DNA from: JAIBJN01 sp963838795 | GTDB lineage: Bacteria > Actinomycetota > Thermoleophilia > Gaiellales > Gaiellaceae | Length of the DNA stretch: 64,000 nucleotides | Direction: 5' to 3' | Assembly: GCA_963838795.1 (NCBI GenBank) | Contig: CAWISL010000011.1 | Coordinates: forward strand, 124,001 to 188,000 | Shown here: piece by piece, positions 57,118-64,000 of the stretch | Layout: each line of letters starts with the position of its first letter | Numbering within the stretch: position 1 is the stretch's first letter | The notes under the pieces: model-generated | Told to the model about the DNA's origin: nothing | Databases searched by the model: none | What the model saw: only the letters and a program-made list of their open reading frames with translations | Position numbers and translations under genes: made by a program

Positions 57118-58209
57118 GTGCGCGGGCGCTACCGCATCCTCCTCGGGGCGACGGCCGGGGTCGGCAAGACCTACCGGATGCTCCAGGAGGGGCAGCAGGC
57201 GAAGGCCGAGGGGACCGACGTCGTCATTGGCTACCTCGAGCCTCACGCCCGTCCCGAGACCGCGGCGCAGGCCGAAGGCCTGGAGACCGTCCCGCGACGG
57301 CAGCTGCAGCATGGTGGGCTTACGCTCGAGGAGCTGGACACGGACGCAGTGATTCGGCGCGCGCCGCAGCTCGCGCTGGTCGACGAGCTGGCGCATACGA
57401 ACGCCCCGGGCTCGAGGAACGCTAAGCGGTACGAGGACATCGAAGAGGTTCTCGACGCAGGCATCGACGTCATCTCGACGGTCAACGTCCAGCACCTCGA
57501 GAGCCTCAACAACCTCGTCGACGAGCTGACCGGCATTCGTGTCCGCGAGACTTTCCCCGACCGCGTGCTCGACGAGGCCGACCAAGTCGTGCTCATCGAC
57601 CTGACGCCTGAGGAGCTCCAGTTGCGCCTGCAGGCAGGGAAGATCTATCCCGGCCATCAGGTGGAGCGTGCGCTCCTGAACTTCTTCAAGCACGAGAATC
57701 TCGCCGCGCTCCGGGAGCTTGCGCTCCGCGAGGTCGCCGAGGACGTCGAGGCGCGACGGCACCCGACGGTCCTCGACCCCACCGGAGAGCGCCCGGTAGC
57801 CGAGCGAATCCTTGCGCTGATCACCCCCCAGGAGCGCTCGCAGCGGCTGATGCGGCGGGCGTGGCGATCGTCCCAGCGGCTCAGCGCGGAGCTCGACGTC
57901 CTCTGGGTGCGGAGGCCGGATCAGCGCCTCTCGGACGCCGATCGCGAGCAGCTCGCCGCTCTTCGACGGCTCGGCGTCGTGCTCGGTGCGCACTTCCTCG
58001 AGGAGGAGTCGGACGACTTCGTTCAGACGGTTCGGACTGTCGCCGCAGACCGTGGCACTACCTACGTCTTCATTGGCACGCCCGACAGCCGACGGAGCGA
58101 GGAGGTGCTCAAGAGCTCGCTCGTCATGCGGCTCGTGCGCGCGCTCCCAGGGGTCGACATCCGCATCGTCGCCGACCCGTCCGAGCGCCAGCGCGTCCGG
58201 CCACGCTGA
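57118..58209 (+). CDS. KdpD N-terminal half (KdpD + universal-stress-like domain)
   Basis: This 363-residue protein has the KdpD signature with Walker A GATAGVGKTYRML (about 10-22), DVVIGYLEPH, LVDELAHTNAPGSRN, and VNVQHLESLNNLVDELTGIR (20 residues). A Usp-like domain follows (about 225-360). There is no membrane span and no kinase domain. Together with the kinase at 50327 it would make up a full KdpD split into two chains. The C-terminal part may bind c-di-AMP as in other KdpDs, which is inference. GTG start, 9 nt after kdpB. Confidence 0.9.
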   Translation: MRGRYRILLGATAGVGKTYRMLQEGQQAKAEGTDVVIGYLEPHARPETAAQAEGLETVPRRQLQHGGLTLEELDTDAVIRRAPQLALVDELAHTNAPGSRNAKRYEDIEEVLDAGIDVISTVNVQHLESLNNLVDELTGIRVRETFPDRVLDEADQVVLIDLTPEELQLRLQAGKIYPGHQVERALLNFFKHENLAALRELALREVAEDVEARRHPTVLDPTGERPVAERILALITPQERSQRLMRRAWRSSQRLSAELDVLWVRRPDQRLSDADREQLAALRRLGVVLGAHFLEEESDDFVQTVRTVAADRGTTYVFIGTPDSRRSEEVLKSSLVMRLVRALPGVDIRIVADPSERQRVRPR

Positions 58210-58225
58210 CGCCTCGACCGGGCAC

Positions 58226-58231
58226 TAGACT
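58226..58231 (+). promoter_or_regulatory. -10 element of lysS
   Basis: TAGACT ends 9 nt before the ATG of lysS with no ribosome site between. Confidence 0.5.
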
Positions 58232-58240
58232 CGCGGCCTG

Positions 58241-59605
58241 ATGAACCTGCCGAAACGCTTCCCCGACCGCGACGACGTCGCCGCCGTGCGCGCGGAAGCG
58301 GAGGCGCTCGCTCCCGGGGAGGAGGGCGCCGAGACGCGCCGTCTCGCCGGCCGGGTGCTGGGCCGGCGAGGGCACGGGAAGCTCGTCTTCCTCGACCTCG
58401 CCGACCGGTCGGGCCAGATCCAGCTGCTCTGCTCCGCGGAGCGGACCGGACAGGTCGACCTCGACCTCGGGGACATCGTGGGGGCGTTCGGGAAGGCCAC
58501 CAGGACGAAGCGCGGGGAGCCCTCCCTCGCCGTCGACGAGCTCGTGCTCCTGGCCAAGACCGCCAGGCCGCTTCCGGACACCTATCACGGCCTCGTGGAC
58601 GCGGAGACCCGCTACCGCAGGCGCTACCTCGACCTGCTCGTCAACGAAGACACGCGGCGGGACTTCGTCCTGCGAAGCGCGATCGTCGCCTCCATTCGCC
58701 GGCACCTGGACGGCGCGGGCTTCGTCGAGGTGGAGACGCCGGCGCTCCAGCCGCGCTACGGCGGCGCCTTCGCGGAGCCGTTCGTCACGCACTCGAACGC
58801 GCTCGACGCCGACCTCTACCTCCGAATCGCCACCGAGCTCTACCTCAAGCGCCTCATCGTCGGCGGGCTCGAGAAGGTCTACGAGCTGGGGAAGGACTTT
58901 CGAAACGAGGGCGTCTCCTACAAGCACCAGCCCGAGTTCACGATGCTGGAGTGGTACGAGGCCTACGCCGACTACACGGACACGATGGAGCGCATCGAGA
59001 CGTTGGTCGCGGCTGTCGCGCAGGAAACCACCGGCACGACGAAGGCAACCTTTCGGGGCTATGAGGTCGAGCTCGCACCTCCCTGGCAGCGGCTGAAGCT
59101 GGTCGATGCGCTCGAAGAGCTCGGCTTCTGGACCCGGGACGAGGGGGACCTGCGAGCCCGCCTGGAAGAGCGCGGCGTCGACACCGCCGCCGACCGCTCC
59201 TGGGGGCAGCTGGTCGACCACGCGTTGAGCCACTTCGTCGAGCCTGAGCTGATCCAGCCGACGATCCTCTACGACTATCCGGTCGAGCTGTCGCCCTTCG
59301 CGCGGCGGACCGACGACGACGCGGCGTTCACCGAGCGGTTCGAGTACTTCGCCGCCGGCATGGAGCTCGGGAATGCGTACTCGGAGCTGAACGACCCCGA
59401 GGAGCAGGCGGCGCGCTTCGCCGAGCAGGCAGGTGAGGTCGGAGGCGTGCAGGGCGACCCCGACTACGTCGAGGCGCTCTCCTACGGAATGCCTCCGACC
59501 GGGGGTCTCGGGCTCGGGATCGACCGGCTGACGATGGTCTTGACCGGGCGCGAGACGATCCGGGACGTGATCCTCTTCCCGGCCCTGCGCGAGCGTGGCG
59601 ACTAG
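58241..59605 (+). CDS. lysS: Lysyl-tRNA synthetase, class II
   Basis: LysS (454 residues) charges tRNA-Lys. The N-terminal OB fold (about 40-125: LAGRVLGRRGHGKLVFLDL) is followed by class II motif 1 (FVEVETPALQPRYGGAFAEP), motif 2 (FRNEGVSYKHQPEFTMLEWY, 20 residues) and motif 3 (GGLGLGIDRLTMVLTG). It is about 40 residues shorter than E. coli LysS, mostly at the N-terminus. It converges with a secreted protein gene. Confidence 0.96.
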   Translation: MNLPKRFPDRDDVAAVRAEAEALAPGEEGAETRRLAGRVLGRRGHGKLVFLDLADRSGQIQLLCSAERTGQVDLDLGDIVGAFGKATRTKRGEPSLAVDELVLLAKTARPLPDTYHGLVDAETRYRRRYLDLLVNEDTRRDFVLRSAIVASIRRHLDGAGFVEVETPALQPRYGGAFAEPFVTHSNALDADLYLRIATELYLKRLIVGGLEKVYELGKDFRNEGVSYKHQPEFTMLEWYEAYADYTDTMERIETLVAAVAQETTGTTKATFRGYEVELAPPWQRLKLVDALEELGFWTRDEGDLRARLEERGVDTAADRSWGQLVDHALSHFVEPELIQPTILYDYPVELSPFARRTDDDAAFTERFEYFAAGMELGNAYSELNDPEEQAARFAEQAGEVGGVQGDPDYVEALSYGMPPTGGLGLGIDRLTMVLTGRETIRDVILFPALRERGD

Positions 59606-59607
59606 CC

Positions 59608-61336
59608 CTAGCGCAGGAGCACGAAGGCGTCGACGGGGACGCCGCGAGGCTGCGCGACCGGGCGGACGGCGATCGTGTGCCGTTTCGACCGGCGCCAGCT
59701 CGTCGAGAAGACGACCTGGCGCTGCTCGACGGTCGGCGAGTACAGGCTCACCGTTCCCGCGTGGCGGCCATCGACGAACACCCGGGCCCGCCCGCCCGCC
59801 GGGCCCGTGCGGGAGACCCAGGCGATCCCGCGTCCTCTGAAGACCAGCCGCGCGACCGCCCGTGAGCCGGCCGCAGCGCTCTCGTGCCCGGCGGTGGTGC
59901 CCGCGAGAGACCGATGACGCCAGCGGCCGCCGTAGGCGATCCAGGGGCTTCGATCCTCGAGCACGCCGACGGAGAACGACGGTCCGAAGGCCGCCGGGCT
60001 CGCGTTTCCGGCCGCGTCGTAGGCATGCACGAGGAACCGGTAGCGGTGTCCCTTCCGCAGCGAGACGACGGCCTGCCGGGCGGATGGGTTCGGCACAGGT
60101 ACGAATTTCCACCGGTGCCCGTCGACGCTCTTCCAGAGCCAAAAGCCGACGGCGTCCCCGCTCCGCGAGGACCAGCGCAGCCTCACAGGCACACGACCGC
60201 CACCGATCGCCCCGACGACCCTCGGCCTGGGCGCGGTCGGCCGCGGGGCCGTCCGGTCGGCGACCGCCGCCGGCCCGTCCGAGGTGAGGAAGCTGCTCGA
60301 CGCCACGTTCCAGTGCGTCGCGAGGTAGCTCTCCGCGGGTGGGTCGGTGTGGAAATAGTCGTCGTGGCCGCAGTCGAGCAGCCGCTCTTGGCTCGGGCCG
60401 CAGACGGAGCGCAGCGGGACCTGGCGGCCGTGCGCCCAGACGAGGCCGTCGAGCACGCCGTCGTCGTCGTAACAGAGAACGTCGGCGTCGTCCGTGCAGT
60501 GGAAGTTGTCGTTGGCGTTGGGCGCGCTCGGCTGCGCGCCGCCGAGGAGATGCACGAGCTCGTGCACCTCGACGGAGGGGTTGACGCGGCCCCAGCAGCC
60601 GCGATCGACCCGCGCGACCATGCCCGGGTTGCCGTCCCCGTTGTTCGCGTTGTCGGGAGACGGCCTGTCATCCAGCTCGACCGTGGCGACCCCGCAGAAC
60701 CTGTAGGCGTCCACCCAGACGAGGTACTTGCGGTCCGGACGGTCGAATCCCTGGGCCGCCAGCTCTGCGGCGGTGCCGCCGAGGCTCGCGATCCCCGCGG
60801 GCGAGAGTGCCACCTTGGCGACGTCCAGCGTGCAGCCCGGCCCAGTGACGAAGCGGACGTGGCGCACGCCGCCGGTCTCGGCGCCGCTGTCGTTGAACAC
60901 CGCATCGACGACGCCCGCCCAGAGCCTGACGAACGGCGCGATCTCGTCGTAGTTGTCGGCCCCGGCCGCTGGGTAGGCGTACACGGCCTGGACGCGATTG
61001 CCCGTGACCCCGTCCCCGGCGCACGGGGCCGACGCTGCGAACGCTCCGGTTGCGCCGCCCGCGACCGCCGTCGCCGCCGCGAGCTCCTGAAGCGGGCGCT
61101 CGCGGCGAACATCCCGCCCGGGGGGCGCCGCATCCGGCCCATGCGTGCAGACGAGCCGGTCCTCCAGGGAGGAGGAGCTCGAAGGCTCCCTTGCAGGGAC
61201 TGCCCTCGTGTGCCCGTAGCAAACCGCGGTAGACGAGCCCGCGGGCGGGGTCGGTCGCCGTGCGCGCAGGCGCCTGCGCTGCCGCGGAGCCCGCGAGCGT
61301 CACGAGGACGAGAATTGCGGCGATGCTGAGCTTCAT
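59608..61336 (-). pseudogene. Secreted zincin-like protein with +1 frameshift
   Basis: A good signal peptide (MKLSIAAILVLVTLAGSAAA) starts at 61336 and its frame runs to ELLLPGGP near 61158. The continuation LVCTHGPDAAPPGRDVR is one base over, near 61155, and runs to 59608. The second part has a HELVH motif (VEVHELVHLLGG) typical of zinc metalloproteases, cysteine pairs, a fibronectin-III-like region (about 280-360 of the long frame) and a C-terminal beta domain. One extra base at about 61150-61160 explains the break. It could be an error or a real inactivation. Confidence 0.7.
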
Positions 61337-61586
61337 CTCCGGCCCGGGAGCCGTCCAGTGAGTCGGCGGTCGAGCTCCCGCCCGGGATCCCTAGTTCGAG
61401 GGGCAGCGCTTCTCAGGTGGGCTCGGCAAGAGCGGTCTGCCGCACTTTGCGGCGTCTGTCCGCCTAAGATGCTTGTATTAGGCTCGCGACTTCGGTAAAA
61501 GAGGGGGAGCGGGAGGCTCTCTTCGGCGCTGCTGCGGCATCCGGTGGAGAGGGGAGATCACGGAGCAGTCGAGAGGGAGAAGACGT

Positions 61587-62207
61587 ATGAAGCGATTTGT
61601 CGTTGCCGTCACAGTGGCGCTCGCCGCGCTTGCGCTGGCGGCCCCCGCGAGCGCGACCACGGTGGTCATCACCATCACCTGCGAGCAGGCGACCTTCGCC
61701 TACAGCAGCTTCCCTGAGGGCCGGACATCGACCTCCGTCGAGACGGTGACGGTCGACGGGACGACGGTCTACAGCGTTCCGTTCGAGTTCATCGGCCCGA
61801 CCGCCACGCACACCGTCCCGCTCTCCATCGTCGGGAACGCGACGGTGGTGGCCACCTCCGCTTGGACGACGCCGTTCAACCAGGGATCGGAGAGCACACC
61901 CCCGACACCCGTGGAGTGCGGCGGGGGTACGACCGACGGCACGACTCAGGGCACCACGGACGGCACGACCGAGGGCACGACCGAGGGGACTGACGGCACC
62001 ACCGAGGGCACCACTGAGGGCACCGACGGCACCACCAATGGCACGGACAACACCGGCGGCGTGGACGTGGCCACGACAGGCGGTACCGAGCCGAGCGGCG
62101 ACCTCCCGTTCACGGGGCTCCCGATCTGGGTACCGATCCTCCTGGCCGCGGGTCTCCTCGCGAGCGGCGGGCTCCTTCTGCGCCGCAAGCGCAGCGACGC
62201 CTCGTAG
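61587..62207 (+). CDS. LPFTG-anchored surface protein A with TTEGT repeats
   Basis: This 206-residue exported protein has a signal peptide (1-24), a small beta domain (about 25-108), a Thr/Gly/Glu repeat (GTTDGTTQ, GTTEGTTEGTDG; about 112-152), and the sortase signal LPFTG followed by a hydrophobic helix and RRKRS. It would be linked to peptidoglycan, with the repeat acting as a wall-spanning stalk. No sortase gene is in the window. Its leader, C-terminus and terminator resemble those of the next gene. Confidence 0.85.
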   Translation: MKRFVVAVTVALAALALAAPASATTVVITITCEQATFAYSSFPEGRTSTSVETVTVDGTTVYSVPFEFIGPTATHTVPLSIVGNATVVATSAWTTPFNQGSESTPPTPVECGGGTTDGTTQGTTDGTTEGTTEGTDGTTEGTTEGTDGTTNGTDNTGGVDVATTGGTEPSGDLPFTGLPIWVPILLAAGLLASGGLLLRRKRSDAS

Positions 62208-62222
62208 CCGGCAACTGATTGC

Positions 62223-62260
62223 AACGCACCGTGGCGGCCGAGAAGCCGTCACGGTGCGTT
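62223..62260 (+). terminator. Strong hairpin terminator after surface protein A
   Basis: AACGCACCGTGGCGGC pairs with GCCGTCACGGTGCGTT around CGAGAA (16-bp stem, one G-T). There is no long T-run. It is a probable terminator, and the loop side GGCCGAGAAGCC parallels the terminator after the next gene. Confidence 0.7.
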
Positions 62261-62464
62261 CCCATGTGGCATCCCTCGATCGAGGGACGAGCTTGGCACA
62301 GGCTGCCTACCCCTAGGGCTAGTCCCCGCCGCCGTTTGCGGGGGTTCGCCCCGTCAGAGCTTGTATTTCGACCCCCGCGTGCTACAGAGCGCCTAGGGAG
62401 GCTCCCCTCGGCTGCTGCGGCAACTCGGCGGAGAGGGAGACCACTAAGTCGAAGGGGAAGAGGG

Positions 62465-63136
62465 ATGAAGCGACTATTCGTTCTGGTCGCGGCCGTGCTA
62501 GCTGTTCTGGCGCTGTCCGCGGCACCGGCCCAGTCACGTGGTTCCCACGACGACGAGTGCAATCCGGATCTCGGTGCGAGCTCATGGGGCGGCGGCGGGC
62601 AGTGCGACGACGAGTGCCCGGAAGTACACGCCTCGATGGGCGGCGGGCAGTGCGACGACGAGTGCCCTGACCTCCGCGCCAGCTCGATGGGCGGCGGCAA
62701 GGATGACGACTGCGATGGTGGGGGGACAACCGGCGGGGACACGACCACCGGCGGTGACACGACCGGCGGTGACACGACCGGCGGGGATACCACCGGTGGT
62801 GACACGACGGGCGGCGACACGACCGGCGGGGATACCACCGGGGGCGATACGACCGGCGGGGACACGACCGGCGGGGACACGACCGGCGGGGATACCACCG
62901 GGGGCGATACGACCGGTGGGGACACGACCGGTGGGGACACCACCGGTGGCGGCACGACTGGCGGTGGCACGACGGGCACCGGCGGCGTGATCGGGAGCAC
63001 GACGGGCGGCTCCGGCGAGGCGGGCGGCGAGCTGCCGTTCACGGGGCTCCCGATCTGGATCCCGATCCTCCTGGCCGGGGGTCTCCTCGCAAGCGGCGCG
63101 TTTCTGGTGCGGCGCAACCGCGGCGAGGCCTCGTAG
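62465..63136 (+). CDS. LPFTG-anchored surface protein B with GGDTT repeats
   Basis: This 223-residue exported protein has a signal peptide (1-25), a Cys-rich segment with repeated GGGQCDDECP units (about 40-80), a long GGDTT pentapeptide repeat (about 88-165) and LPFTG plus membrane helix and RRNRG tail. The last 34 residues are nearly identical to surface protein A (LPFTGLPIW, IPILLA, GGLLASG). The repeat acts as a stalk; the Cys-rich head might bind metal. A GGGAAGAGGG site precedes the ATG. Confidence 0.85.
   Translation: MKRLFVLVAAVLAVLALSAAPAQSRGSHDDECNPDLGASSWGGGGQCDDECPEVHASMGGGQCDDECPDLRASSMGGGKDDDCDGGGTTGGDTTTGGDTTGGDTTGGDTTGGDTTGGDTTGGDTTGGDTTGGDTTGGDTTGGDTTGGDTTGGDTTGGDTTGGGTTGGGTTGTGGVIGSTTGGSGEAGGELPFTGLPIWIPILLAGGLLASGAFLVRRNRGEAS
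62731..62966 (+). repeat. 15-bp tandem repeat encoding GGDTT
   Basis: There are about 14 near-perfect units of a 15-bp sequence (GGCGGGGACACGACC-like). Variation is mainly at third positions (GGC/GGT, GAC/GAT, ACG/ACC), which indicates selection on the peptide. Copy number is likely to vary between strains without frame change. Confidence 0.85.
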
Positions 63137-63162
63137 CCGAGGGACGGCGAACGCGGTTGGAC

Positions 63163-63190
63163 ACGGGGCGGCCGAGAGGCCGCCCCGTTT
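63163..63190 (+). terminator. Intrinsic terminator after surface protein B
   Basis: ACGGGGCGGCC and GGCCGCCCCGT form a perfect 11-bp stem with loop GAGA, followed by TT. The GGCCGAGA-GGCC apex is shared with the terminator after surface protein A. Confidence 0.8.
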
Positions 63191-63228
63191 GCAGGACCCC
63201 GGGGTCGTCGGTGTATAAGGAGACTGGA

Positions 63229-63768
63229 GTGCAACAACGGCTCGAGTCGAGCCGCGCAGGGCGCGCGGCGATCAGCGTCTTCATCGTCTTCACGATCGTG
63301 AGCGTCGTCGTCTGGAACTTGCCTCCCTCTGCGCTCAAAGACGACGCGCTCGCGGTCACCGGGCCCTACATCCGCGCGACTGGCCTGAGCCAGAACTGGG
63401 GAGTCTTCTCGCCGAATCCACGGCGCCATTCCCTTCTGCTCTTCGCGCGCGTGCGCTACGCCGACGGAAGCGAGGAGGTTCTCTCGTCTCCCCGCGGCGG
63501 GCGCGTGGTCGGTGGCTACTGGGACTACCGTTGGAGGAAGTGGGCGGAGTGGACGAGCACCGACGAGCACAGCGACCTCTGGCTGCCCGCGGCCGACTGG
63601 TTCGCCAGGCGCGCTCGCGCCCAGGGTCGCGATCCCGTCAGCGTGACCCTCGTTCGGCGCTGGCGCGACCTCCTCCCACCCGGTCCCGGGCCGAGCAGAG
63701 GGGAATGGCAGGAGTACGCCTTCTACACGTACGAGGTGCCGGGCGTCAGCGAGGAGGAAGCCCGGTGA
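63229..63768 (+). CDS. DUF5819-like membrane-anchored protein
   Basis: This 179-residue protein has one N-terminal membrane helix (AAISVFIVFTIVSVVVWNLP) and an external domain with LSQNWGVFSPNPRRHSLLLF, a Trp-rich middle (GYWDYRWRKWAEW) and a WQEYAFYTYEVPG end. The NW..FSPNP pattern matches DUF5819-type proteins that pair with HTTM proteins. The GTG has AAGGAGA 8 nt upstream. It overlaps the HTTM gene (GTGA), so they act together. Confidence 0.75.
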   Translation: MQQRLESSRAGRAAISVFIVFTIVSVVVWNLPPSALKDDALAVTGPYIRATGLSQNWGVFSPNPRRHSLLLFARVRYADGSEEVLSSPRGGRVVGGYWDYRWRKWAEWTSTDEHSDLWLPAADWFARRARAQGRDPVSVTLVRRWRDLLPPGPGPSRGEWQEYAFYTYEVPGVSEEEAR

Positions 63769-64000
63769 CGAGGGCGCTCGAGACCTGGGAGCGGTTCTGG
63801 TTCAAAGACGTGGAGACGTCCACTTTCGCTCTCTTCAGGATCGTCTTCGGCGTCGTGGTCGTCGCATGGACGATCTCTCTCGCCCCGGCGCTGTACTCGT
63901 TCTTCGGCGACGGCGGCATCCTCCCAAACCACCCCGACGGGGACGCCGGCTCCTGGGGGCTCCTTCAGCTCGATTCCGGCCCCGCTGCCGTCACGGCCCT
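63765..64000 (+). CDS. HTTM-domain membrane protein (N-terminal part)
   Basis: The frame begins with a GTG overlapping the previous stop and runs off the right edge. The visible 78 residues show ALFRIVFGVVVVAWTISLAP as a first membrane helix, then YSFFGDGGILPNHP, typical of the HTTM family (VKGC/SdpB-type membrane enzymes). The rest of the gene is outside the window. The partner is the DUF5819-like protein. Confidence 0.8.
   Translation, partial: MTRALETWERFWFKDVETSTFALFRIVFGVVVVAWTISLAPALYSFFGDGGILPNHPDGDAGSWGLLQLDSGPAAVTA

Noticed and set aside
62731..62966. Short regular repeats that look like a CRISPR array
   Set aside because: The units are contiguous 15-mers without spacers and are in frame as GGDTT within a secreted protein; no cas genes are near.

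Overview
The window is high-GC DNA with GTG and TTG starts, overlapping stop/start junctions and TANNNT -10 boxes only 6-11 nt before many start codons. This fits an actinobacterium. The gene content (short LID-less Adk, zinc-type uS14, DUF2469, LPFTG surface proteins, HTTM pair, alanine/glutamate/proline-rich ribosomal protein tails) makes me favour a Thermoleophilia/Gaiellales-Solirubrobacterales-like lineage, but that placement is inference.

Layout. 1-13461: the S10-spc-alpha ribosomal protein cluster, rpsS(partial)-rplV-rpsC-rplP-rpmC-rpsQ-rplN-rplX-rplE-rpsN-rpsH-rplF-rplR-rpsE-rpmD-rplO-secY-adk-map-rpmJ-rpsM-rpsK-rpsD-rpoA-rplQ, all on the + strand and almost gapless; infA is not between map and rpmJ. 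13462-21805: an ArsR/SRPBCC pair with a visible operator, truA, a HAD phosphatase, ligA, a class C PBP (dacB), an orphan LuxR-type regulator and a secreted 3D-domain protein. 21831-25366: two tandem NlpC/P60 cell-wall hydrolases, Ku, and a 57-residue HTH-like protein behind a probable attenuator. 25503-37693: mixed metabolic and envelope genes (hydrolase, Nif3-like, tRNA-Pro, CoA-binding protein, nitrilase, HAD, acyl-CoA dehydrogenase, VanW/G5 protein, DUF4349 lipoprotein, lipid kinase, purine nucleoside phosphorylase, GNAT). 37995-44858: tilS-hpt-ftsH-folP-folB-folK-DUF2469-coaX, a classic housekeeping cluster. 44829-50265: a 1195-residue cyclase/ATPase/solute-binding-protein fusion, dus and greA. 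50327-58209: a complete high-affinity K+ uptake locus with unusual architecture (split KdpD, gene order F-A-C-B, an extra membrane micropeptide). 58241-64000: lysS, a frameshifted secreted metalloprotease-like gene, two tandem LPFTG wall proteins, and the start of a DUF5819-like/HTTM pair.

The most unusual signal is in the 'spacers' of the ribosomal cluster. Nearly every spacer longer than about 16 nt carries a short open frame whose start overlaps the upstream stop (TAGTG or TGATG) and whose stop overlaps the downstream start (TGATG, TAATG or ATGA), so ribosomes could pass from gene to gene without a gap. Two of these micro-ORFs (after rplF and after rplO) are paralogous, sharing PAITRR and HYxK.H blocks, and differ by an in-frame 93-nt insertion. 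A third carries a copy of a roughly 150-165 bp palindromic repeat family whose core hairpin shows compensatory base changes; further copies flank ligA, and two shorter relatives sit near 26.4 and 28.5 kb.
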